The notes beneath the pieces were generated by a model. It saw nothing but the letters and a program-made list of their open reading frames with translations. It did not search any database and was not told where the DNA came from. Shown here one piece after another: positions 13,931 to 20,746 of a stretch of 64,000 bases of DNA (position 1 is the first letter of the stretch; each line of letters begins with the position of its first letter). The DNA lies in IMG/VR virus record IMGVR_UViG_3300028563_000011, positions 1-64,000 of that record, one strand, 5' to 3'. The translations under genes were made by a program, and so were the position numbers. The DNA comes from a virus.

Positions 13931-14233
13931 ATGGTTGAAAATGAGAAAAAGTACTCAATGGAAGAAATTCATAAGATGCGCGATAAACTCGCCGTCCTTT
14001 TGAGCCCATACGACAAGGAGGACTTTCTCTTGCTCTTTCTGGGCTTGTTGAAGTTCTTGGCTGATCGCCTAGTGACACATTCCAAAGCCAAGAAATATGT
14101 TGAAAACGGAGAACCCATTTCCAAGGAGCATATGGCAGACGATTTGCTCCGTGGGGCGGGTCTTATCGGCAAGACCTTTACAGCCTACGTTGCTGAGTCA
14201 TTCAAGCAAGTGACTTCCTCAGCCATTAACTAA
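13931..14233 (+). CDS. hypothetical helical protein (100 aa)
   Basis: ATG 13931 after TATAGGAGAGAAGATC. Mostly helical with EDFLLLFLGLLKFLADRLV near residues 29-47, which could be a buried amphipathic helix rather than a true membrane span. Unrecognised. Confidence 0.6.
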   Translation: MVENEKKYSMEEIHKMRDKLAVLLSPYDKEDFLLLFLGLLKFLADRLVTHSKAKKYVENGEPISKEHMADDLLRGAGLIGKTFTAYVAESFKQVTSSAIN

Positions 14234-14235
14234 CA

Positions 14236-14284
14236 AAGTACAACTAGGTGAGCCTGCCTTTTAGGGCTCACTCAGGGTGTACTT
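14236..14284 (+). promoter_or_regulatory. intergenic hairpin element 19
   Basis: Outer AAGTACA/TGTACTT, inner GGTGAGCC/GGCTCACT, ACTAG opposite TCAGGG. The inner stem is shared with 19509 but not with 8509. Confidence 0.75.
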
Positions 14285-14314
14285 AAACAATGCACCGTAT
14301 AGGAGAGAGCAAAG

Positions 14315-14779
14315 ATGTCACAATCAAACCCAATAGACCCTTGGTTCGAACGTCCCTTGGACCACCGAGCGCCTAAGGGTGGGGAGGAAGGTGTCAATGG
14401 TCATCACTACAAAGGTGGGGAGTTCTTACCTTTCTACGTACCTAGGCCAGTGATGCCTCAAATTGAGCATCACGACCTGAACGCCTTGATCCGGTTTGTG
14501 AGGGAAAAGGGAGTATGGGCCCGTAGGAGGATCTATACTCCATTAGAACTCCACAACCATCAACGCATCAATTGGGACGCTAGCCGCTGGAAACCCCAGC
14601 TAGGACGCTTCCCGGTACTTGTGTCTGTGGATAAGTTCATCCTCGACGGGAATCATCGTTGGTACGGGCACCTGAAGGAAGGAACCCCAGTTCCAGTCGT
14701 CCAATTTGGTTTGGCGTTTGAGCCGGCCATAGCCCTCCTCTTCAAATTCCCTCGAACATCTTCAGGAGCTCGACAATGA
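14315..14779 (+). CDS. ParB-fold (ParB/Srx) protein (154 aa)
   Basis: Residues 95-130 (RFPVLVSVDKFILDGNHRWY) carry the D-G-N-H-R signature of the ParB/sulfiredoxin nucleotide-binding fold. The rest is short and lacks the DNA-binding C-domain of plasmid ParB. Such phage proteins may be CTPases or nucleases. The next gene starts inside its stop (ATGA). Confidence 0.7.
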   Translation: MSQSNPIDPWFERPLDHRAPKGGEEGVNGHHYKGGEFLPFYVPRPVMPQIEHHDLNALIRFVREKGVWARRRIYTPLELHNHQRINWDASRWKPQLGRFPVLVSVDKFILDGNHRWYGHLKEGTPVPVVQFGLAFEPAIALLFKFPRTSSGARQ

Positions 14780-15006
14780 GGAAAAGGAAAGCAAACTTGC
14801 TTCCAGACACACGTCCTCGTTGGGACGACCCTGACTTAAGATGTTCTTACGGGAAGTACAAAGAGGGAAAGTCTGCATTAGATGTACAACGAGGCTGTAA
14901 GCATCGTATGCACGACCTTTTACCTGAGTGGGACCCTTCACCTGAGTGGTATGCTGACCCATCCTATTTTTGGGGTTGTAGGAACAAAGGAGATCAAAGT
15001 GAATGA
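14776..15006 (+). CDS. hypothetical protein (76 aa)
   Basis: ATGA overlap with the ParB-fold gene. Basic N-terminus (MRKRKANLLPDTRPRWDDPD), Trp/Tyr-rich C-terminus and two isolated Cys. Unrecognised. Confidence 0.6.
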   Translation: MRKRKANLLPDTRPRWDDPDLRCSYGKYKEGKSALDVQRGCKHRMHDLLPEWDPSPEWYADPSYFWGCRNKGDQSE

Positions 15007-15256
15007 GCAAATCATAGCTAAACTAGGGTATTCCCCAGCTAAACAGCTTCCATCAGGAGAATGGGCCGGGGTGATGGATATGCTTTTCACTGTTGGCCTT
15101 TTTGTTGGAATAGACATGGTAGGTTGGCGTACTCGATATTGTTTCCCCAATCGTGCGGCTGCTGAAGCCGCTTTGAAAGCTTGGGATGGGGAAGGCTTTC
15201 CACCAGGTTATTGGATCAAACAAAAGCCGGAAGACATATCTAACCCCAATCTCTGA
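15000..15256 (+). CDS. hypothetical protein (85 aa)
   Basis: GTG start at 15000 with AAAGGAG about 7 nt upstream, overlapping the previous gene by 7 bp. Has one hydrophobic stretch (GVMDMLFTVGLFVGIDMVG), then AAAEAALKAWDGEGFPPGYW. Possibly membrane-associated. Unrecognised. Confidence 0.6.
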
Positions 15257-15310
15257 TTGTAGACTGATGGGCTACTTTTCTCTTTTCAAGTTAGCCCATT
15301 GGCGTGCAAT
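15256..15310 (+). promoter_or_regulatory. intergenic hairpin element 20
   Basis: Outer ATTGTA/TGCAAT, inner GATGGGCTA/TAGCCCATT with a long AT-rich loop. The following GTGCAATCCCTGCAC can form a second small hairpin before the SD. Confidence 0.55.
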
Positions 15311-15336
15311 CCCTGCACGTTATAGGAGAGAGAACA

Positions 15337-15876
15337 ATGATCAGTGCAACGTACTGTTGCGTTCCGGAAGGAATTCGTCCGATCTTTGACGTGGCACTAG
15401 AACTCACCTCAAAGCGATTGGGCATTGATGCCTACAATGCTACAATCAAGTTCCATCTGAGGCCCCCAGGCTTCACTTCAAAAGACACGCCTGAGGGTAT
15501 GTCAGAAGGTGGAGCCTTAGCGCCTTCTCTTTCGGAAGAGAATGCCAAGCGTGTGGAAAAGGGTCTGCCGCCGAAACTGTTTGACTTATCCATTACGGTT
15601 GATTCACCAACGCAAATGATGCTCGCTTTCGCGCATGAGATGATACACATCCGTCAGTGGTTAACGGGGGAACTAGCCATTAAGACTATGCGCAAAAGTT
15701 CCCCCAAAGAACTTCAGTACCTATACTACAATAGGGTTCCCATCAAGGATGAAATCCCTTATAAGGCCCGACCTTGGGAAACTGAAGCCCACAAGAAAAT
15801 GGATGAGTTGGCAGTTTGGTTGATGAGAGAATTGACCAAACACGAAGAGGAAATATTGGGTAAAGTGCGCCCTTAA
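15337..15876 (+). CDS. HExxH zinc metallopeptidase-like protein (179 aa)
   Basis: FAHEMIHIRQW near residues 101-111 is a classic HExxH zinc site, and PWETEAHKKM about 45 residues later offers the third ligand, as in SprT/gluzincin-like small peptidases. The N-terminal 90 residues are alpha/beta. No signal peptide, so it acts in the cytoplasm. Target unknown; phage metallopeptidases of this type may cleave host or defence proteins (inference). Start ATG 15337 after TATAGGAGAGAGAACA. Confidence 0.7.
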   Translation: MISATYCCVPEGIRPIFDVALELTSKRLGIDAYNATIKFHLRPPGFTSKDTPEGMSEGGALAPSLSEENAKRVEKGLPPKLFDLSITVDSPTQMMLAFAHEMIHIRQWLTGELAIKTMRKSSPKELQYLYYNRVPIKDEIPYKARPWETEAHKKMDELAVWLMRELTKHEEEILGKVRP

Positions 15877-15880
15877 AAGC

Positions 15881-15926
15881 AAGTGTAACTAGCACAGCCC
15901 TATTAGGGCTGTGTCAGGGTACACTT
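15881..15926 (+). promoter_or_regulatory. intergenic hairpin element 21
   Basis: Outer AAGTGTA/TACACTT, inner GCACAGCCC/GGGCTGTGT with a TATTA loop, ACTAG opposite TCAGGG. Confidence 0.8.
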
Positions 15927-15955
15927 AAATGTACCATTTGAAAAGGAGAGAGAAC

Positions 15956-16294
15956 ATGGATATCGAAAACCTTACGCTCAAACAGATCCGAGAAATCGGG
16001 TCTTTGTTTCAAGCTACTCCATCCAATACGGAAGGAGCCTGGAAAATTGGGCGGAATTACCTCATTCGTACCGTCACAATGTTCCAAACGGGTAGGCTGG
16101 TTGCGGTTTACCCCCAAGAACTGGTCCTTGAGGACGCCGCTTGGATCCCCGATACTGGACAGTTTGCTCAGGCCGTCGAGAAATCTCAATTCAAGGAAGT
16201 CGAACCCTTCCCTGATAACCGACAGGTTATTGTTGGCCGAGGTTCAGTGATTGACGCCGTGGAAATCCAAATCCTTCCAAGGTCAATCAAATGA
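15956..16294 (+). CDS. conserved phage protein (112 aa)
   Basis: The pattern IGRNYLIRTVTMFQTGRLVA, LEDAAWIPDTG, then VEPF and GRGSVIDA matches a small conserved protein I have seen in many tailed-phage genomes; function unassigned. Starts at ATG 15956 after AAAAGGAGAGAGAAC. Its TGA overlaps the ATG of the Ser-X repeat gene. Confidence 0.75.
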   Translation: MDIENLTLKQIREIGSLFQATPSNTEGAWKIGRNYLIRTVTMFQTGRLVAVYPQELVLEDAAWIPDTGQFAQAVEKSQFKEVEPFPDNRQVIVGRGSVIDAVEIQILPRSIK

Positions 16295-16446
16295 GTACCA
16301 TTTCGATACTAGGGTCTAGGTCTTGGTCTTGGTCTTGGTCTGGGTCTAGGTCTGGGTCTTGGTCTGGGTCTTGGTCTGGGTCTAGGTCTAGGTCTAGGTC
16401 TAGGTCTGAGTCTAGGTCTTGGTCTTGGTCTGGGTCTACGAGTTAA
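16291..16446 (+). CDS. Ser-X dipeptide repeat protein A (51 aa)
   Basis: ATGA overlap with the upstream gene gives translational coupling. After the leader MSTISIL the whole protein is Ser alternating with Arg, Trp, Gly or Glu, encoded by TCT plus AGG, TGG, GGG or GAG. It ends in TAA. No known family. The leader is shared with repeat protein B (MSIISIL), which argues that this frame is translated. Likely disordered, cationic and aromatic. Confidence 0.6.
   Translation: MSTISILGSRSWSWSWSGSRSGSWSGSWSGSRSRSRSRSESRSWSWSGSTS
16312..16440 (+). repeat. GGTCTN hexamer array 1
   Basis: About 21 tandem 6-bp units GGTCTN with N being A, T or G but never C; one unit has GAGTCT. Occupies all of the coding sequence of repeat protein A after its leader. 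Confidence 0.9.
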
Positions 16447-16516
16447 GCGATTGTTACTCACTACAGTCTATCACAAGACTGTAGTAGGAAGCAATCAGAC
16501 AAGAAAAGAGAGATCA

Positions 16517-17164
16517 ATGGAGAAACTCTACCATGGGACGACCCTAACCCACTTACCTCAAATTATGGCAAAAGGAATAGTGCCTCGGGCCAAATCCAAG
16601 GTCAAAGGCAATTGGGAAGGTACCGTTAACAGCAACAGGAATGCGGTGTACCTAACAACTGCATATCCTTGGCACTTTGCAGCTGCTGCATCAAAGGATC
16701 AAATGGGTCTGGTTCTAGAGATCAAATCAGAAGAACTCTTACCCTTCAAACTTGCTCCTGATGAAGATTTCTTGGAGCAGCTAACCAGAAACATAGGACC
16801 ATCAGAGGCTGCGCCCAATCTTGCCCCTATTGATTGGGGTATGGTCAAAAGAACCAAGTTTTACCGCAAGGTCGCAAGGTTTAACCCCAACCTAGCCCCT
16901 ATTAGTTTGGCCAAGATGGGAACTGCGGCTTATTATGGTACCATCCCTTGGAGTGCTGTTTCACGCTATGTTATTATTGATTGGAGTAAGCTGCCTTGGC
17001 AACTAAAGCTTCAAGCAACTGATTCTCAAGTTAGCATCATCAATTACCAAGTCCTTTCAGAGAAGCACAATCAACGTGAAGGACTCAAAGTCGAAAATGT
17101 CGGAGGAAGTTATGCAAAAAGTTTGGGTAGTACGGACCATGGATTGGGAGGGAATTTGGATTAA
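16517..17164 (+). CDS. ADP-ribosyltransferase-like protein (215 aa)
   Basis: Start ATG 16517 after AAAAGAGAGATCA. The N-terminus LYHGTTLTHLPQIMAKGIVP and NAVYLTTAYPWHFAAAA (residues about 40-56) match the H-Y pattern of the KptA/ADP-ribosyltransferase fold. In that fold HGT binds NAD and the Tyr strand follows about 40 residues later. A catalytic Glu is not obvious, so activity is unsure. Phages use such enzymes to modify host polymerase or translation; this is inference. Confidence 0.55.
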   Translation: MEKLYHGTTLTHLPQIMAKGIVPRAKSKVKGNWEGTVNSNRNAVYLTTAYPWHFAAAASKDQMGLVLEIKSEELLPFKLAPDEDFLEQLTRNIGPSEAAPNLAPIDWGMVKRTKFYRKVARFNPNLAPISLAKMGTAAYYGTIPWSAVSRYVIIDWSKLPWQLKLQATDSQVSIINYQVLSEKHNQREGLKVENVGGSYAKSLGSTDHGLGGNLD

Positions 17165-17270
17165 CGCTTCATTTCATAGGACTGAGGCTGGAGCCTACAA
17201 AAAGGCACCAAGTGTAGCAGAGCGTTATGAAGCCCCAACCTATGTAACAAATTATATTCTTGAAGAGTAG
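17112..17270 (+). CDS. small hypothetical protein (52 aa)
   Basis: GGAGG about 6 nt before ATG 17112; overlaps the end of the ART-like gene by 53 bp. MQKVWVVRTMDWEGIWINAS begins a beta-hairpin-like product. Unrecognised. Confidence 0.55.
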   Translation: MQKVWVVRTMDWEGIWINASFHRTEAGAYKKAPSVAERYEAPTYVTNYILEE

Positions 17271-17310
17271 AGTTCATCGCAGCAGGCTTTTTAGATAGGA
17301 GAGAGACATC

Positions 17311-18252
17311 ATGACAAGGATGAACTTCGATAAAACAAGGCGCTCAAAACTCCTGGCTCAAACTCGGGCTTCCTCCCCTGACCCCAGGTTTAATTATCTG
17401 GCAAAGGAACAAGAAGTTCTAGTGATGCCAACAAAGGAACCAGCCATGGGTTTAACCAACACCCTCAAACCGACGGTGATGGAAATCACCCCAGAGCTAG
17501 CCACAAAATGGCTCGAAGGGAATGTCCATAACCGCAAACTCCGCCAGAAGGAGGTTGACCGCCTTGCACGTGAAATGAAAGGTGGGCGTTGGGCTCTTAA
17601 TGGGGAGTCCATCATCTTCGCTAGCGATGGGACATTGCTAGATGGACAACACAGGCTCTGGGCTTGTGTTGAAAGTCAGGTAACTTTCCAGTCCGTTGTG
17701 GTATACGGAGCGGATGCCTCCTCATTTACCACGATTGACCAAGGGCGTCATCGTTCGCCGGCCAACCACCTGGAAGTGGCACGTGTCCAATCGAACTACA
17801 CAACAACTGTTGCTGCGGTTGCTTCCATTATTATCCGTTACCGCACCAACAATATCTTCTCTAACGAGAAGGTAAATCCTGCGGATCTTGTCGAACTGGT
17901 CAAAACGAACCCCGAAATCGTTGAATGGGTCAATAAGGCCAGAAAGGCTCCAAAAGGGCTCAAGGGAAGTGCGTCATCAATCGCTACTGTTCTTTACCTG
18001 GGCAGCCGGTATCTGCCAAATGAGGCTGAAGCCTTCCTACACCACTGGGTCACAGGTTCTGACTTAGCAACAGGATCTCCCATCCTAACGCTCCGTCAAC
18101 GGGTCCTGACCGCAAAACCCCCAGCTTCGCAATGGGAACGGCTCTTCTTGGTTGTAAGCGCGTGGAATGCTTACGCTGAGAAACGTCCTCTTTATAAGAT
18201 GGGCAGCTTGCGTGGGGATAAGTTTCCTGGCATTGTTGGTTACGAAAAATAA
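17311..18252 (+). CDS. ParB-like phage protein (313 aa)
   Basis: Residues 50-135 show the phage ParB-like pattern: ITPELATKWLEGNVHNRKL, then MKGGRWALNGESI and GTLLDGQHRLWAC. DGQHR corresponds to the catalytic or nucleotide-binding motif of the ParB/Srx fold. Residues 150-313 are a helical C-domain. Similar proteins occur widely in siphophages; role uncertain. Start after ATAGGAGAGAGACATC. Confidence 0.8.
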   Translation: MTRMNFDKTRRSKLLAQTRASSPDPRFNYLAKEQEVLVMPTKEPAMGLTNTLKPTVMEITPELATKWLEGNVHNRKLRQKEVDRLAREMKGGRWALNGESIIFASDGTLLDGQHRLWACVESQVTFQSVVVYGADASSFTTIDQGRHRSPANHLEVARVQSNYTTTVAAVASIIIRYRTNNIFSNEKVNPADLVELVKTNPEIVEWVNKARKAPKGLKGSASSIATVLYLGSRYLPNEAEAFLHHWVTGSDLATGSPILTLRQRVLTAKPPASQWERLFLVVSAWNAYAEKRPLYKMGSLRGDKFPGIVGYEK

Positions 18253-18253
18253 G

Positions 18254-18312
18254 AGTGCAACTAGCACGGTCTTAGGGGGAAGAATATACTTAAGACCGTG
18301 TCAGGGGGCACT
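18254..18312 (+). promoter_or_regulatory. intergenic hairpin element 22
   Basis: Outer AGTGCA/GGCACT, inner GCACGGTCTTA/TAAGACCGTGT with a long loop, ACTAG opposite TCAGGG. Confidence 0.75.
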
Positions 18313-18338
18313 TAAGCGCCATATAGGAGAGAGAACGG

Positions 18339-18599
18339 ATGAGAAAAGAACTTGAATACGTTCAAATACCACCCAATGAAGCACCAATTACAGAGCTCTG
18401 GGCTTGGTTGTCAATTGATGACAAAGGCAATGAAGGAATTGTTGCCTTTGAATTGTCCAATAAGACTTGGATGTCTGTTACGTCAAAGCGGCGTATAGCG
18501 GAAAAGATGCGGCCCTTTGTACAAGAAGTCGTAGAACGCTCTGGACTTCGGGTGCGGCTTGTAAAGTTCACCACCAAGGAAGTGGTCGAAGAAAACTAA
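18339..18599 (+). CDS. hypothetical protein (86 aa)
   Basis: ATG 18339 after TATAGGAGAGAGAACGG. Alpha/beta product with GNEGIVAFELSNKTWMSVTS and a helix EKMRPFVQEVVERSG. Unrecognised. Directly followed by a non-coding structured segment. Confidence 0.6.
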   Translation: MRKELEYVQIPPNEAPITELWAWLSIDDKGNEGIVAFELSNKTWMSVTSKRRIAEKMRPFVQEVVERSGLRVRLVKFTTKEVVEEN

Positions 18600-18600
18600 T

Positions 18601-18746
18601 CTCTTTAGGAGAGAACCCACCAAGGCCGTATGTATACGTACAGATTGGCCAAGCTCGGTGGTCAAGGAAGCCCCTACGGGGGAACTTCCACTCTCCTATA
18701 CGGCGATGGCAGGCCGTCGTCCGAGATTAGTCTGCCCTTCCTTTTT
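18601..18746 (+). ncRNA. structured RNA with sequestered SD and terminator
   Basis: Begins with an AGGAGAG block (18607-18613) like a gene start, but no ATG/GTG frame follows. AGGAGAG can pair with CTCTCCT (18691-18697). Inside are CCACC/GGTGG (18617-18621 with 18657-18661), GGAAG-CCCC/GGGG-CTTCC (18666-18689) and alternative CCGTAT/ATACGG. It ends with GGCAG/CTGCC (18708-18712 with 18732-18736) then CTTCCTTTTT, a likely terminator. Looks like a ~145-nt multibranched RNA. Confidence 0.5.
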
Positions 18747-18749
18747 CTG

Positions 18750-18798
18750 AGTATAGTGCAGCGCAGTCTCTTAAATTGAGACTGCGTCACGGTACACT
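18750..18798 (+). promoter_or_regulatory. intergenic hairpin element 23 (variant loop)
   Basis: Inner CGCAGTCTC/GAGACTGCG, loop GTGCAG opposite TCACGG, outer AGTATA/TACACT with one mismatch. Almost a copy of 13855-13904, including the downstream TTGGGTACCACTTATAGGAG. Confidence 0.75.
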
Positions 18799-18828
18799 TG
18801 GGTACCACTTATAGGAGAGAAGATCAGC

Positions 18829-19122
18829 ATGAGTCTTGCAGATAAACTTGGGTTTGGCCCAAAGCGAGAGCTAACTGCTCTTGGCGATGGGATGTACCTA
18901 CTTAAAGTCACCCCACCAAGTTGGTCCCATTTTTCCCCCTCAACCATTCGTTTGACGGAAGATCAGGTCAAACGATATGAGCGGTGGCTTACCGACGATA
19001 CCCTCATACAAGATGCTTTCCCTGAGTTGAGTCTGGACCAACGGGAAATCCTCCTGTCCGGAATTGGACCGGGGGAGTTCAGCGAAGCTTTCAAAGACAA
19101 CGAAGAGGACCAAAATGGCTGA
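18829..19122 (+). CDS. hypothetical protein (97 aa)
   Basis: ATG 18829 after TATAGGAGAGAAGATCAGC. Polar alpha/beta protein with IRLTEDQVKRYERWL and acidic C-terminus KDNEEDQNG. Overlaps the next gene by 8 bp. Confidence 0.6.
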   Translation: MSLADKLGFGPKRELTALGDGMYLLKVTPPSWSHFSPSTIRLTEDQVKRYERWLTDDTLIQDAFPELSLDQREILLSGIGPGEFSEAFKDNEEDQNG

Positions 19123-19300
19123 TATCCAAAAAGACCGTGACCACACCAAAGCTGCACCCGTCAAAAAGAAATGTGTAGGGGGTTGCACACACCCCTTCCA
19201 GGATGAGCGATACGGTAAAGGCGTTCGCCTTATGAACCCAATCGCTTCGGGCGGTTTCCCCAAATACCGCTGCACCGTCTGCAGCCGTGAACAAGACTAA
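19115..19300 (+). CDS. Cys-rich zinc-finger-like phage protein (61 aa)
   Basis: Start ATG 19115 within the previous gene's end. KKKCVGGCTHPFQDERYGKG, then YRCTVC, gives a four-Cys zinc-binding pattern seen in small conserved phage proteins. Probably a treble-clef-like knuckle; function unknown. Confidence 0.7.
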   Translation: MADIQKDRDHTKAAPVKKKCVGGCTHPFQDERYGKGVRLMNPIASGGFPKYRCTVCSREQD

Positions 19301-19314
19301 GAGGAGGTACTGTG

Positions 19315-19509
19315 ATGAACTTTCAAGCTCTTTCAATACTCATGAACGACCCAACAAAGTTGTCAATAAAACCAGGAGCAGATAACCCAGAAAAAGACAC
19401 TAGGCACTTTGGAGCCTACATTACCGTAACACTTGGACTTTCAAGTAAGACTTTCTTTATTGGTGTGGACACTAGCACTGGTAAAGATGTAATCGAGCAA
19501 GTTGAGTAA
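19315..19509 (+). CDS. hypothetical protein (64 aa)
   Basis: GAGGAGGTACTGTG before ATG 19315 is a consensus SD. Beta-rich product (FGAYITVTLGLSSKTFFIGV). Unrecognised. Confidence 0.6.
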   Translation: MNFQALSILMNDPTKLSIKPGADNPEKDTRHFGAYITVTLGLSSKTFFIGVDTSTGKDVIEQVE

Positions 19510-19558
19510 AGCACAGCTAGGTGAGCCTGCCTCTTTTAGGCTCACTCAGGGTGTACTT
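19509..19558 (+). promoter_or_regulatory. intergenic hairpin element 24
   Basis: Outer AAGCACA/TGTACTT (one C-A mismatch), inner GGTGAGCC/GGCTCACT, GCTAG opposite TCAGGG. Confidence 0.7.
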
Positions 19559-19587
19559 TTGCACCGTTTATAGGAGAGAGAAATGAC

Positions 19588-19956
19588 ATGGACCTATTTA
19601 AGATAGAATGTTTCGTGGAGGACAAGCGCCTAGCGCAAGTCCACCGCGCGCTATCGGGGTTAGTTTACGAACTCCAAACAACCCCTGTCACCAATGTGAC
19701 TCAGACCGAAGATGGTGCCTTAAAGGCCAAAAGCCATACAGGATCCTTTGGTGCGGTTCTAAAGAGCCTAAAATTGGGCCAAACCTTCACTTCTAAGGAG
19801 GTTAGAGACCGTTTGGTTGCTGAAGGATATTCGGATCAGCGCCATCACGGTGTCCTACACCAACTGACAAAGTCAGGAGTCATCAAACGTGTTGGAACGG
19901 GTAAGTACCAACTGACGCAACCCAACACCAAATCCAAGGCTCGGAGAAAAGCATGA
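19588..19956 (+). CDS. winged-helix-like regulator (122 aa)
   Basis: ATG 19588 after TATAGGAGAGAGAAATGAC. Residues 60-110 (GQTFTSKEVRDRLVAEGYSD, then VLHQLTKSGVIKRVGTGKYQ) read as helix-turn-helix plus wing. The basic tail TKSKARRKA could contact DNA. Overlaps the XRE-type gene by ATGA, so two regulators are made together. Confidence 0.65.
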   Translation: MDLFKIECFVEDKRLAQVHRALSGLVYELQTTPVTNVTQTEDGALKAKSHTGSFGAVLKSLKLGQTFTSKEVRDRLVAEGYSDQRHHGVLHQLTKSGVIKRVGTGKYQLTQPNTKSKARRKA

Positions 19957-20213
19957 GCAAACCTACCACCAAGAAAGGTCCTTTGAAGCTCTACAAATCG
20001 TATATCTTCAAAGAAAAAGATCCTGTTATTGATCAACTGCGAACGGTTGTTCAAGACTCCAAGAAGAGCTACGGAGAGATCCATGCCCTGTCTGGGGTCA
20101 GCGTTTCGGCAATCAACGGTTGGTTCAACGGGGTTACAAAACGGCCCCAATTTGCTACCGTTAACGCCGTGGCTAGTGCTTTGGGCCAAGAGTTCAAACT
20201 TACCAAGAAGTGA
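19953..20213 (+). CDS. XRE-family HTH protein (86 aa)
   Basis: Residues 38-80 (SYGEIHALSGVSVSAINGWF, then TVNAVASALGQEFKL) match the Cro/C1 helix-turn-helix fold. Short and lacking a dimerisation domain, as in Cro-like regulators. Coupled to the winged-helix gene. Targets unknown; the inverted repeat just downstream is one possibility. Confidence 0.75.
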   Translation: MSKPTTKKGPLKLYKSYIFKEKDPVIDQLRTVVQDSKKSYGEIHALSGVSVSAINGWFNGVTKRPQFATVNAVASALGQEFKLTKK

Positions 20214-20261
20214 TTGTAAAGTCAATAGGGCTGAGCAATTGGCCCTATTAGCGTTTCAATC
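20212..20261 (+). promoter_or_regulatory. intergenic hairpin element 25 (last)
   Basis: Outer GATTG/CAATC, inner AATAGGG/CCCTATT. The conserved loop is lost. It is the last hairpin of the series; genes to the right mostly overlap instead. Confidence 0.45.
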
Positions 20262-20284
20262 AAATCTCAAAGGAGAGAAATCAA

Positions 20285-20524
20285 ATGAGTATTATTTCAA
20301 TACTAAGGTCTTGGTCTAGGTCTAGGTCTAGGTCTTGGTCTTGGTCTTGGTCTGGGTCTAGGTCCAGGTCTAGGTCTAGGTCCAGGTCCAGGTCTTGGTC
20401 TAGGTCTTGGTCTTGGTCTGGGTCTAGGTCCAGGTCTTGGTCTTGGTCTTGGTCTGGGTCTAGGTCCAGGTCTTGGTCTTGGTCTTGGTCTGGGTCTAGA
20501 TCAAAACCTAAAGTCTTGGTCTAG
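20285..20524 (+). CDS. Ser-X dipeptide repeat protein B (79 aa)
   Basis: Own SD (AAAGGAGAGAAATCAA) before ATG 20285. Leader MSIISIL as in protein A, then about 33 Ser-X units with X mostly Arg, Trp or Gly, ending SKPKVLV. A 12-residue higher-order unit SGSRSRSWSWSW occurs twice in tandem. No known family; predicted disordered, positively charged and Trp-rich. Confidence 0.6.
   Translation: MSIISILRSWSRSRSRSWSWSWSGSRSRSRSRSRSRSWSRSWSWSGSRSRSWSWSWSGSRSRSWSWSWSGSRSKPKVLV
20306..20506 (+). repeat. GGTCTN hexamer array 2
   Basis: About 33 hexamers GGTCTN or GGTCCA. A 36-bp higher-order unit (N = G, A, then GGTCCA, then T, T, T) is repeated twice. No GGTCTC unit. Confidence 0.9.
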
Positions 20525-20536
20525 GTCTTAATTTCT

Positions 20537-20746
20537 ATGGTAGAAAGAGTAAAGATCAAACCAAAGATCGAACGGGTAAAGATATTTTGCCTGGAGATCA
20601 AAGCAAGAGTGGCCTTAACATATGACCCTTCCAAAAAGGGTACTGTCGTAACTGTTGGGCCAGAAGTTAGCGAAATCAAATGGGACGATAGAAGTGCTCA
20701 AGTCTATGTGACTAATCACTTCTTAACATCAGCAGGAACAGAATAA
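20537..20746 (+). CDS. hypothetical protein (69 aa)
   Basis: MVERVKIKPKIERVKIFCLE begins a beta-rich product. No strong SD is seen, so the start is uncertain. The next gene begins immediately at its stop. Unrecognised. Confidence 0.5.
   Translation: MVERVKIKPKIERVKIFCLEIKARVALTYDPSKKGTVVTVGPEVSEIKWDDRSAQVYVTNHFLTSAGTE

Noticed and set aside
16313-16440. Gly-Leu reading of the hexamer array
   Set aside because: A TAG or TAA lies directly upstream in arrays 1 and 2 and no start codon exists in that frame; only the Ser-X frame has start, SD and stop.
5727-20261. Intergenic hairpins as Rho-independent terminators
   Set aside because: They lack T-tracts and keep a conserved internal loop; terminating at every gene would silence the operon.
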